A stretch of 64,000 bases of DNA from VXMO01 sp034422835 (GTDB taxonomy: Bacteria; Chloroflexota; Dehalococcoidia; UBA6926), in the NCBI GenBank assembly GCA_034422835.1, contig DAOUJJ010000007.1:186001-250000 (forward strand), in the 5' to 3' direction. Under the pieces are notes generated by a model. That model made no database searches and was not told the DNA's origin. It saw only the letters and a program-made list of their open reading frames with translations. Numbering within the stretch: the first letter of the stretch is position 1; each line of letters starts with the position of its first letter. Shown here piece after piece: positions 33,869 through 41,924 of the stretch. The translations under genes and the position numbers were made by a program.

Positions 33869-34966
33869 CTATCTCGCGCCCTCTTGTTTGAGGAGTTTCT
33901 TTTTGCGTTCGACGCCGAGGGCGTAGCCGCCGAGACCGCCGTCAGTCCGCACGACGCGGTGGCAGGGGACAACGATAGGCGTCGGGTTCTTGGCACAGGC
34001 ATTGGCGACGGCGCGCATTGCACTGGGCTGCCCGATGTCGTCCGCGACCTGGGAGTAGGTTCGGGTCTCGCCTCGTGGAATGCGACGGAGAGCCTCCCAG
34101 ACGCGACGTTGGAACGCAGTGCCGCGCACATCCAGCGGAAGCTGGACGTCGCTGTTCGATGATCCGCCATCCACAATGCGGGTTACGATTTTCACCCACT
34201 CGCTCAGCGGGCCGAAGTCCCTGGATTGCTCCGCCTGAGGAAACTCTTTCCTGAGGGCAGCTTCCAGCGATTCATCGTCGTTGGCCAGGGAGATTCTGCA
34301 TACACCCTTATCCGTGCCTGCCACGAGCAGGCGGCCAAGCGGGCTATCGACAATGGCATATGTGATGGAGACCCCTACCCCGCCCTTGCGGTACTGCCCC
34401 GGCGTCATGCCAAGATGCGCGTCTGAGGATTCATAGAGCCTGCTGGGCGAGCCGAATCCGCTCTCGTAGAGCGCGGATGTCACGTCGTGCCCGTTGCGTA
34501 CGCCATCCTTGAACCGCTCAAGCCGGCGTTGTTCCGCGTACTGGCGCGGGGTGATGCCGAGCACCATTTCAAAGGAACGGCGTAGCGCGTGATCCGTGAC
34601 GCCGGCATGCCTCGCCAGAGCAGCAACCGTCAGGAGCTCATCGGGGGTGGCATCGATCAGTTCACAGGTTTGCGTAACGACGTTGACAGCGCGAGTGTAC
34701 GGCCCGCCCTCGTCGGGTCGGCAGCGCATGCAGGCGCGATAACCCGCGGCGCGAGCGTCTGCTATCTCGTCAAAGAACTCGATGTTTTTGCGGAGGACGG
34801 GCGCGCCACGGCACGTTGTTCGGCAGTAGACACCGGTGGTTGTAACTCCGAAGGTGAACGCGGTTTCGTAGGCAGGATCGTGGTTTTGGATAGCCTGCCA
34901 GCGTTCATCTGCGAGCGCGTCCGATTGGGTGTTTCGTTCGGCTGTTACTGTCATGTCCCTACCCAT
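33869..34966 (-). CDS. ada: Bifunctional transcriptional regulator / O6-methylguanine-DNA methyltransferase Ada
   Basis: This is a 365-residue protein. The N-terminal Ada zinc domain has its four cysteines in GVYCRTTCRG and ACMRCRPDE. An AraC-type helix-turn-helix (about 95-185, ALRRSFEMVLGITPRQYAEQ) follows, then an MGMT domain with FQRRVWEALRRIPRGET and the acceptor site VVPCHRVVR. It accepts methyl groups from DNA phosphotriesters and O6-methylguanine and activates the alkylation response. AGAGAGG lies 4 nt before ATG 34966. Here the acceptor is a normal cysteine, unlike in the second MGMT at 57.2 kb. Confidence 0.95.
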   Translation of the reverse strand: MGRDMTVTAERNTQSDALADERWQAIQNHDPAYETAFTFGVTTTGVYCRTTCRGAPVLRKNIEFFDEIADARAAGYRACMRCRPDEGGPYTRAVNVVTQTCELIDATPDELLTVAALARHAGVTDHALRRSFEMVLGITPRQYAEQRRLERFKDGVRNGHDVTSALYESGFGSPSRLYESSDAHLGMTPGQYRKGGVGVSITYAIVDSPLGRLLVAGTDKGVCRISLANDDESLEAALRKEFPQAEQSRDFGPLSEWVKIVTRIVDGGSSNSDVQLPLDVRGTAFQRRVWEALRRIPRGETRTYSQVADDIGQPSAMRAVANACAKNPTPIVVPCHRVVRTDGGLGGYALGVERKKKLLKQEGAR

Positions 34967-35092
34967 ACTGCCTCTCTCTGATGACTACAGGGACATGATT
35001 GCAGTTGGCGATTCCGGAGTCTATCCGATTTCTCTGTGGAGGTGTTTGGTTGAGCTATGGAATAGGCGCAAGTGAGGGCACGGGGCACCCAT

Positions 35093-36637
35093 CTAACCGA
35101 GGCTTTGGTAGTGGTACATGGGCTGCTCAGGTACGTGCCAGTCTGCGTAGTAGTCGCGGAGGTAGGGTTCGAGGCGGGCGGCGAGGTCTCGGCGATCGGT
35201 GAGGTCATCAGGCTCCGGGGTACTCAACTCTTCGCGGACGGCCTCAACGACGGCGGCAGCGTCGATGGTCTTGAACTGCTTGTCTTCGAAGATGCTCTTG
35301 CCTTCGACGATGACGGTTTCGACATCGCTGGCCCGCCCCCGCGAGACGAGCACGTCCAGCACATCGAGGTTCTCGGCGACGTATGGGGTGGAGATGCGAT
35401 CCCAGTCAAGCAGGACCATGTCGGCGCGTTTGCCAACTTCGAGGGAGCCGATCATGTCCTCGCCGAACGTGGTCTCATATGCGCCGCCAAGTGTCGCCAT
35501 GTGCAGAACCTGGTGGGATGTGAGATGGGGAACGTCCAGACCCGGCGGGCGGTGCAGGCGCATGGCGAGCGCCATTTCCTGAAAGAGGTCATCGTCATCG
35601 TTGATGGACGTGCTGTCCGTGCCGAGCGCGACATGGACTCCCTGCCGATGCATCTCAAGGACGGGGGCGATGCCGCTGCGGAGGCGCAGATTGGAGCTTG
35701 GGTTGTGGCTGATGCTCGTGCCTGTTTCAACCATCAGCGCGATGTCATCCTCCGTGAGCCAGACACCGTGGGCGAAGGATGTCTTGGGGCCCAGGAAACC
35801 GAGCTCATACAGACGGCGCGTGGGGGTTTGCCCCTGTCCGTGCAGGCGCTCGGCATAGAGCCGCTGGTAGTAGCTCTCGACACAATGCGTGTGGATGCCG
35901 ACGTTCGCTCCGCGTGCCAGTTCTGCGATGTGTCCCAGCGTATCCTCGTCCGCCCAGTGATAACTCTGCGGGCTGTAGAGGACGCGCACCATGTTGGTTG
36001 AATTGACGGGGTAGTTACGGATCAGGTCTGCCGTCATAGCGAAATAGTCATCGTCGGAGAGGACGGAGCCCTGAATCACGCCGCGCACGCCGTTCGCGAG
36101 GTCGTCCGGCATTTTGTTCAGCACATCATCGTCATTGCCGTAGACCAGGTAGCACTGGTTCTTGAACGCGAGTGAGAATGCCGCTCGCACGCCGGCTTGG
36201 TCAAAGGCGCGGAGGTTGGCCTGCGCCTCATCCCAGACCATACGGCGCGGTGTCGCTGATTGGTTGAACATGACCGTGGTGGTGCCGGACCTGATCATGT
36301 TCAGCAGTGTGATCAACATCATGTTGTACGGCTCAACAGAGCGACGCCCCCATGCATGGTTGATCCACGTTTCCAGTCCGCCGTCCGGCTGTCCGAGGAG
36401 GAGACCGGAAAGGCCGCGACCATGGTGGTGGGCGTTGACTATGCCGGGCATGAGGAAGTGGCGTCCATTGCCTACGACTTCGGCGTCCGGGAATTGCGCG
36501 CGAAGATCGTCATATGAGCCGACTGCAACGATCTGGCCGTCAGTTTGCGCCACAGCGCCGTCAGTGAGGACTGTGCTATCACCTGCCAGGTCTGCTCGGA
36601 CGAGGACGTACTTGCCGCGCGTGATGGTAGTAGGCAT
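35093..36637 (-). CDS. Amidohydrolase (cytosine deaminase/chlorohydrolase type)
   Basis: This is about 514 residues. The metal-binding amidohydrolase pattern is complete: NAHHHGRGLSG (HxH), HTHCVESYYQ, SFAHGVWLTEDD and GTDSTSINDDDDLF near the C-terminal third, followed by GSLEVGKRADMVLLD. It belongs to the TrzA/MtaD branch that deaminates or dechlorinates N-heterocycles and nucleosides. ATG 36637 is used because GGGAGGT lies 8 nt upstream and it starts 7 nt after the CBS gene; the frame is open to 36715. The C-terminal tail (ADWHVPEQPMYHYQSLG) is longer than in the usual family. Confidence 0.87.
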   Translation of the reverse strand: MPTTITRGKYVLVRADLAGDSTVLTDGAVAQTDGQIVAVGSYDDLRAQFPDAEVVGNGRHFLMPGIVNAHHHGRGLSGLLLGQPDGGLETWINHAWGRRSVEPYNMMLITLLNMIRSGTTTVMFNQSATPRRMVWDEAQANLRAFDQAGVRAAFSLAFKNQCYLVYGNDDDVLNKMPDDLANGVRGVIQGSVLSDDDYFAMTADLIRNYPVNSTNMVRVLYSPQSYHWADEDTLGHIAELARGANVGIHTHCVESYYQRLYAERLHGQGQTPTRRLYELGFLGPKTSFAHGVWLTEDDIALMVETGTSISHNPSSNLRLRSGIAPVLEMHRQGVHVALGTDSTSINDDDDLFQEMALAMRLHRPPGLDVPHLTSHQVLHMATLGGAYETTFGEDMIGSLEVGKRADMVLLDWDRISTPYVAENLDVLDVLVSRGRASDVETVIVEGKSIFEDKQFKTIDAAAVVEAVREELSTPEPDDLTDRRDLAARLEPYLRDYYADWHVPEQPMYHYQSLG

Positions 36638-36644
36638 CTGTGTG

Positions 36645-37100
36645 CTACCTCCCGATTGTGGCGACAAGGCGAACGAAGTCATGGCGGGTGATGATGCCGA
36701 CGAGCTTGTCGTCACGGACGACCGGGAGTCGCTTGAGCCGACGTTGGTGCATGATGCGAACGATTTCCTCCACCGGCGTGTCCTCCTTGACGGTCACGAC
36801 GGGCGTGGACATCACATCCGAGACGAGGGTTCTGGAGAGAACGGAGTGCAGATTCCCTATGTTGTCCCTATTGACGAAAACGTGGCCAAAAAGCTCGAAA
36901 ACCGTTCCGTGCATCCCCGGGTCGCGGATAGGCGTCAGGAAGAAGTCCGAGTGGCTCATGATGCCAACGAGTTTATCGCGGTCATTCACCACAGGCAGCG
37001 CGCTAATATTGTGATCCAGCATGACATTGGCGGCATCGACTACCGTTGCCTCGGACTGAATGGTGTACACGCGGCTTGACATGATTTCTGATGCTTTCAT
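36645..37100 (-). CDS. CBS-domain pair protein
   Basis: This is a 151-residue protein of two CBS domains in tandem (MSSRVYTIQSEATVVDAANV with ISALPVVNDRDKLVG, then STPVVTVKEDTPVEEIV with RLPVVRDDKLVGIITR). Such Bateman modules bind adenosyl compounds and act as energy or redox sensors. It is 7 nt upstream of the amidohydrolase gene in the same direction, so a nucleotide-sensing role for that pathway is a reasonable guess. It has no effector domain of its own. Confidence 0.9.
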   Translation of the reverse strand: MKASEIMSSRVYTIQSEATVVDAANVMLDHNISALPVVNDRDKLVGIMSHSDFFLTPIRDPGMHGTVFELFGHVFVNRDNIGNLHSVLSRTLVSDVMSTPVVTVKEDTPVEEIVRIMHQRRLKRLPVVRDDKLVGIITRHDFVRLVATIGR

Positions 37101-37174
37101 AGCCCAATCCTGCCCCTTGCCTTTGCCCTTACCCTAGAAGTCAATCATAGCGAATCACTGAACGCGACGCGCGC

Positions 37175-37972
37175 TTAAGTGTCCACTAAACCGTTCAGGA
37201 ATCCGGCAACGTCTGCGGGAGAATCCAGTCGGTACCTCGCGACGGTATCGCGGTCAGGTTCGCCAACAAGAATCGAGAGCCCACCCGAGAGATTGACCTC
37301 CCGAAAAGCATCTTCGTCCGTTGTGTCATCCCCGATGTAGATAGGAAAGAGCTGCGTTTCTGCAATTCGCAGGAGCGTGTCCATGATGAATCGCAGTGCC
37401 GCGCCTTTGTCGCGGGCGGCGGCGGGACGGATATCCAGGACTTTCTTGCCCTGCACGACGGTGATTTTACCGTCAGCGACTGCGCCCGCCGTGACGTCAT
37501 GGACAATCTCCCGCACCTGCGATTCCAACTCTTCCGGCGTCATGCGGGAGTGAACGCTGAGGCTCAAACCCTTGTCTTCAAGGAATGCCCCGCTGATTTG
37601 GCCGACAGCAGGCTCAAGCGCGCGGCGTAAATCCGCCATGAGGAGACGGGCTCGTTCGGCGACATCATCCTCAAAAGCCAGTCCGGGCGCGGCAATCTCT
37701 ATGCCGTGATTTCCGGAATAGATGGCATTTGGGAGACCAACACGCTCCCGAACATCCTCAAGCGCGCGCCCACTTACAATCGCGACAGCATATCCGGGCT
37801 GCTCGGTCAGCTGCCTGAGGGCCTCCGCGCATTCCGGAAGAATGTATGCGTCCTCGGGGCGTGGGACGATGGGCGACAGGGTTCCGTCAAAGTCGGATGC
37901 AATCAGTACATGGTCGACGGCCCTAATGCGGGCATCTATGTCCGGCCAGTGATTAACCAGGGGCTCTGCCAT
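37175..37972 (-). CDS. otsB: Trehalose-6-phosphate phosphatase
   Basis: This is a 265-residue HAD-superfamily phosphatase. The catalytic motif is ASDFDGTLSPI, a cap domain follows, and the C-terminal metal motif is YIGDDTTDEDAF. It removes phosphate from trehalose-6-phosphate made by OtsA. It lies 35 nt downstream of the mscS gene in the same direction, so the compatible-solute step and a turgor channel are likely transcribed together. Confidence 0.92.
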   Translation of the reverse strand: MAEPLVNHWPDIDARIRAVDHVLIASDFDGTLSPIVPRPEDAYILPECAEALRQLTEQPGYAVAIVSGRALEDVRERVGLPNAIYSGNHGIEIAAPGLAFEDDVAERARLLMADLRRALEPAVGQISGAFLEDKGLSLSVHSRMTPEELESQVREIVHDVTAGAVADGKITVVQGKKVLDIRPAAARDKGAALRFIMDTLLRIAETQLFPIYIGDDTTDEDAFREVNLSGGLSILVGEPDRDTVARYRLDSPADVAGFLNGLVDT

Positions 37973-38007
37973 GCGCTTGATTCCGTGCCTGTCCCTGCAG
38001 GATTGCG

Positions 38008-39252
38008 CTACGAGTCTGGGGCATTGCTCTCGGGAGGAGTCGCGCGCGCCGCGCCCTGCTGAGCCTCCATGATGGCGCCCTGCAGGCCAATGGTCTCCGG
38101 GGAGGCATCTCCCATGTAGAGCGTGCGGTGGGGGAAGGGTATCTCGATCCCCTCTTCATCGAATGCCTTTTTGACACGAAGACGATATTCGCCGGAAACG
38201 TCCCATTGGCGGATGGGGAGAACCTCGCCGAGCACCTTGATGTCGATGGCGGAGTCACCGAAGTTGTCGACACGCAGCGCCTTGATGGGGTCAAGGATTA
38301 TCGGCCCCCATTCCTCTTCTTCGGCCATCTCCTGCCCTATCCGGTTCAGCACTGCAAAGGCATGCTCAAGGTCTGTCTTGTAGGCGACGCCAATGTTCAT
38401 GTTCACGCGGGACATGTCTTTCGTGTAGTTGGTGGTGGTGGTGATCTGTCCGTTGGGGATGGTGTGCTGGCGGTAGTCAAGGTCGCGGAGGAGTGTACGG
38501 CGGAGATTGATGTCTTCAACCAGTCCGGCGATGCCGGCGATGCTGACAACATCGCCAACGCGGTATTGGTTTTCAAGCGTGATAAAAATGCCGCCGAGGA
38601 TGTCACGGATGAGGTTCTGGACGGCAAAGCCGACGCCGACGGCGATTGCGCCCGCCGCGACAAGGAGGGGCGCGAGGTCGACGCCAATCTGGCTGAGCGC
38701 AAGAAAGATGGTCAAAAGGACAATAGCTGTACGGGACGTGTCGACGACAACATCCGAGAGGGTGTCAATGTTCTTCTGGATTTCCTCTTCAAGGGTGACG
38801 TTGGCGCGGGCGCGGATGTTGGATTCGACGAGGCGAGGAACGCTGAAGGAAACGATGCGCATGGCGATGACGCCACCGATGACGATGAGAACCACCGGAA
38901 GAGCATTTTCGACGGCCGAGTCCAGGACCCACTGCCCCGCCGCGGACATCGAGCCCCTGGCGAGCGACGAATAACCGAGCGCGAACGACGCGGCAATTTC
39001 GATGGTGGCAATCACGATGAGGAGCCATGCGATCCGCACCACAATCGAACTCAGATCCGCCTGCAGCCACTCGAATCCGCCCGGGAAAACCCTATCGAGC
39101 GACCGCAGGAACCCGCGCACCAGCGGCGGCAACACCAACCAAACGGCCAGCATCAGGGCCACCGCGCCGCCGCCCCACACAATCATGAACTGCAAGAACG
39201 GCACCGGGTCTTCCAAGACCATTTGAAAGTCAGACAGGATATCCTCAATCAC
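38008..39252 (-). CDS. MscS-family mechanosensitive channel
   Basis: This is a 414-residue membrane protein with several N-terminal membrane helices (about 20-45, 70-95 and 125-150). The pore region is rich in Gly/Ala (LLVAAGAIAVGVGFAVQNLI), followed by the MscS beta domain motif NQYRVGDVVSIAGIAGLVEDI and a C-terminal alpha-beta domain ending in an acidic/Pro tail. It releases solutes during hypo-osmotic shock. It precedes otsB, which fits an osmotic-stress unit. The opposite strand is open over most of this gene by chance. Confidence 0.9.
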   Translation of the reverse strand: MIEDILSDFQMVLEDPVPFLQFMIVWGGGAVALMLAVWLVLPPLVRGFLRSLDRVFPGGFEWLQADLSSIVVRIAWLLIVIATIEIAASFALGYSSLARGSMSAAGQWVLDSAVENALPVVLIVIGGVIAMRIVSFSVPRLVESNIRARANVTLEEEIQKNIDTLSDVVVDTSRTAIVLLTIFLALSQIGVDLAPLLVAAGAIAVGVGFAVQNLIRDILGGIFITLENQYRVGDVVSIAGIAGLVEDINLRRTLLRDLDYRQHTIPNGQITTTTNYTKDMSRVNMNIGVAYKTDLEHAFAVLNRIGQEMAEEEEWGPIILDPIKALRVDNFGDSAIDIKVLGEVLPIRQWDVSGEYRLRVKKAFDEEGIEIPFPHRTLYMGDASPETIGLQGAIMEAQQGAARATPPESNAPDS

Positions 39253-39372
39253 CCGCGCATTTCCTCCTGCTATGCGAAACTACTCGCCTTAATCATAGAC
39301 GCCCCATGCTTGACGCCCCAATGCGCAGAGCACACGCTAATCAGAAATCTCCAGGAAATGAGGTCCACGCAT

Positions 39373-40251
39373 ATGCGCATCGGTGTTGAGCTTGCCGTCC
39401 GAACTCCCGTTAACGAACTGGTGGAGTACATCAAGGACTACGATTCGTACGGCTTCGAGCGAATCTGGGTTCCGGACGCGGCATTCTCGCAATGGGAGGT
39501 CTGGACAACGGCGGCTCTGGCGGCGGTGTACACAACGACGCCAAGGATTGGCATCGGAGTGATGGCGCCGTACCATCGGAATCCCGCCGTCATAGCCCAC
39601 GGGGCCGCGACGCTTGACCAACTCTCCGGGGGGCGGGTTGATCTTTCAATAGGCCGGGGATCGCGGCCATACATCGCGAGCATCGATGCCGATCGACCGG
39701 ACGAGGCTGTGACGGAGGCAATCGCAATCATCAACGGGCTGCTCGCGGGCGAGACGGTCAGCATGGAGGGGACGGCGTTCACGTTCAGGGAGGTCTCGCA
39801 ACGCGTGCAGCCGGTGCAGGAGCACATCTCCATCGCCATCGCGTCCATGAGCCGCTATTGGCTCGATATTTCCCGCGACACGGCGGACGGCGTTCATCTC
39901 TACACGAGCAACCCCACCCTGCTTGGCACGGCGCAGGAGGCGAAAAAGGCCGCAAAGAATCCCGGCTTTGAAGTCACGACGACGCTCGGTTACGTGGAGC
40001 CTGAAGAGGTGCGCGAGTGGTGGGTGACGAATTTCGGCCGCAACTTCAACTTGCAGCAGCTCTGCGGACGGGAACCAAACACGGCGAGCTATGAGGAATT
40101 GGCGGCCGAGTTGGTGTTCACGGATGCGGCAAGCCTGCGGGACCACCTGCAGCGAATGGAGTCATTCGGCGTGGATGAGTTGATGATTGCGTACCGGCGC
40201 GCTGAGGATCTGCCAGCGATCGCGGAAATGGTTGCGGCGGCGCGGGGGTAA
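39373..40251 (+). CDS. LLM-class flavin (F420 or FMN)-dependent oxidoreductase
   Basis: This is about 292 residues of the luciferase-like monooxygenase TIM barrel: MRIGVELAVRTPVNELVEY, GFERIWVPDAAFSQWEVWT, TPRIGIGVMAPYHRNPAVIA, DQLSGGRVDLSIGRGSRPY. This pattern is that of F420-dependent 5,10-methylene-H4MPT reductase-like and glucose-6-phosphate dehydrogenase-like enzymes. I start at ATG 39373, with GAGGT 8 nt upstream; an ATG at 39358 is less well placed. It is at the short end of the family length. The substrate is unknown. Confidence 0.87.
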   Translation: MRIGVELAVRTPVNELVEYIKDYDSYGFERIWVPDAAFSQWEVWTTAALAAVYTTTPRIGIGVMAPYHRNPAVIAHGAATLDQLSGGRVDLSIGRGSRPYIASIDADRPDEAVTEAIAIINGLLAGETVSMEGTAFTFREVSQRVQPVQEHISIAIASMSRYWLDISRDTADGVHLYTSNPTLLGTAQEAKKAAKNPGFEVTTTLGYVEPEEVREWWVTNFGRNFNLQQLCGREPNTASYEELAAELVFTDAASLRDHLQRMESFGVDELMIAYRRAEDLPAIAEMVAAARG

Positions 40252-40258
40252 GTGAAAG

Positions 40259-40996
40259 TCAGTCTGAGACAGTCTCCGGTTCGGGCGTTGATTCCCGGGT
40301 GAGGAGGCCATCCCTGAGTTCGAGGACGCGGTCTGCCGCAGACATGATGGCGCGGTCATGCGTGGCGGTGATGATAAGGACTTTCTCTTCCTCTACCAGG
40401 CTCCTGAAGAGCGAAAAGACGGTCTGAGCCGAAACGGAATCCAGTTCTCCAGTTGGCTCGTCGGCGATGAGGACGGATGGACGGGAGGCGATGGCGCGGG
40501 CAATGCCGACACGCTGTTGTTCTCCGCCGGAGAGCTCATAGGGCCGGTGCCGCATCCGATGCAGCAGCCCCACCCGATCCATCACTTCGCGGGCGCGCTC
40601 TTCACGGTCTCTGCGCGACCAGCCGGAGATGCGGAGCGGCAGTTCCACGTTCTCGGCAGCCGTGAGCAGCGGCATGAGCGATGATGACTGGAAGACAATG
40701 CCAACATGCTGCCGCCGCAGCGCGGCGCGGCCTTCTTCCGAGAGGCCGTTCAACCGCTGTCCTGCAAGAAACGCCTCCCCGGTGGTGGCACGATCAAGTC
40801 CCACGAGGATGTTCAGAAGGGTGGTCTTGCCGGAGCCGGAACGTCCGATGAGCGCGATAAACTCTCCCGCCACGCCCTCCATGTCAACGCCGCGTAGGGC
40901 GTGCAAGCGCTCCGCTCCCAGCGTGTAGATGCGCTCGACGCCTCGCGCCTCGGCAAGAACAACCGGGCCTGCTCCATCCCGTAACTCGTTCGTCAT
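40259..40996 (-). CDS. ABC transporter ATP-binding protein (LolD/MacB type)
   Basis: This is about 245 residues with Walker A GRSGSGKTT, the Q-loop FQSSSLMPLL, signature LSGGEQQRVGIARAI, Walker B VLIADEPTGELDS and the H-loop ATHD. It belongs to the family that drives FtsX-like permeases (LolD, MacB, FtsE). It is the last gene of a four-gene operon with two large permeases and a second ATPase. It starts 4 nt after the stop of that second ATPase. Confidence 0.92.
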   Translation of the reverse strand: MTNELRDGAGPVVLAEARGVERIYTLGAERLHALRGVDMEGVAGEFIALIGRSGSGKTTLLNILVGLDRATTGEAFLAGQRLNGLSEEGRAALRRQHVGIVFQSSSLMPLLTAAENVELPLRISGWSRRDREERAREVMDRVGLLHRMRHRPYELSGGEQQRVGIARAIASRPSVLIADEPTGELDSVSAQTVFSLFRSLVEEEKVLIITATHDRAIMSAADRVLELRDGLLTRESTPEPETVSD

Positions 40997-41000
40997 CGGT

Positions 41001-41909
41001 CTACATCTCACCCGACTCAGAGGGAGTCACGACGACACGATCCCCGTCAACGGTCACGACCGCCCTCTCACGGAGGCGTACTCGATCCATCAGTTCTCGC
41101 GGGAGCTGTAATCGACCCATGCTGTCGACGAGGATGTATTCGCGCGGCGGTTCTGAAGAGCCGTTATCCTCCGTTGGCCTGAAAGAGTGCAGTGAGACTA
41201 TTTCGGCGCTCGCGCGGCCGTCCCGGATGATGATGACTCTATCGACGAAGTTGGAAATCTCCGGGTCGTGGCTCACGATGACAATCGTTGTGCCGTAACG
41301 GTCTCGCAGAGACTGAAAGAGGTTCAGGATTGTTCGTGCGGTTTCCGTATCAAGTTCGCCGGTCGGCTCATCTGCCAGGAGCAAGTCGGGCTGATTCGCC
41401 AGGGCTATGGCGATGGCGACGCGCTGCTGTTCACCGCCGGACAACTCATTGGCGCGGTGAGTCGCTCTTTCCGCAAGGCCCACGGCGTCCAATAGCTCCT
41501 CCGCCCTTGCACGGCGATCCGAGCCGCCAACGCCTGCCAGCAACATGGGAAGTTCCACATTTTCACGGGCAGTGAGATAGGGAACGAGGTTGCGCCCCGT
41601 CTGCTGCCAGACGAAACCGACTTCACGGAGGCGATAGGATTCCACGGCGCGTCCGCGCATGACGAGCAGGTCACGGTCTCCGACATGGATATCGCCGGCG
41701 GAGGGGGTGTCATATCCCGCGAGGATGTTGAGCAGGGTGGATTTTCCGCTTCCGCTCGCGCCCACAATGGCGACAATTTCGCCGCGCGCCGCCTGGAAAT
41801 CAAGGCCGCGCAGGGCGACAACTTCAAGGTCCTGCGCCTTGTAGATCTTGAACAGGTCTCTACAAACGATGTGGACGTCGCGAGGACGATTGTGATTGGT
41901 CATTGTCAT
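41001..41909 (-). CDS. ABC ATP-binding protein with C-terminal AbrB/SpoVT-like domain
   Basis: This is 302 residues. The first 230 are a MacB/LolD-type ATPase (GASGSGKST, FVWQQTGRNLVPYL, LSGGEQQRVAIAIAL, LLLADEPTGELDT, VSHD). After a Ser/Glu-rich linker comes a 45-residue tail, YILVDSMGRLQLPRELMDRV, then a strand-rich end (RAVVTVDGDRVVVTP). This has the beta-alpha-beta pattern of AbrB/MazE swapped-hairpin domains. The tail is not part of ordinary ABC ATPases of this type. It may dimerise or bind DNA or a regulator. It lies 15 nt after the permease stop. Confidence 0.88.
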   Translation of the reverse strand: MTMTNHNRPRDVHIVCRDLFKIYKAQDLEVVALRGLDFQAARGEIVAIVGASGSGKSTLLNILAGYDTPSAGDIHVGDRDLLVMRGRAVESYRLREVGFVWQQTGRNLVPYLTARENVELPMLLAGVGGSDRRARAEELLDAVGLAERATHRANELSGGEQQRVAIAIALANQPDLLLADEPTGELDTETARTILNLFQSLRDRYGTTIVIVSHDPEISNFVDRVIIIRDGRASAEIVSLHSFRPTEDNGSSEPPREYILVDSMGRLQLPRELMDRVRLRERAVVTVDGDRVVVTPSESGEM

Positions 41910-41924
41910 CAGTATGACTGTTCC

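Noticed and set aside
33869..34966. The Ada gene as another selenoprotein candidate
   Set aside because: Its acceptor site is encoded by a normal Cys codon (VVPCHRV) and the frame is uninterrupted.
38128..39372. A very long plus-strand open frame running into the LLM oxidoreductase gene, which could suggest a 707-residue protein
   Set aside because: The upstream part is antisense to a clear MscS channel gene, has low-complexity acidic composition and no family sequence. The oxidoreductase begins at its own ATG with a ribosome site.
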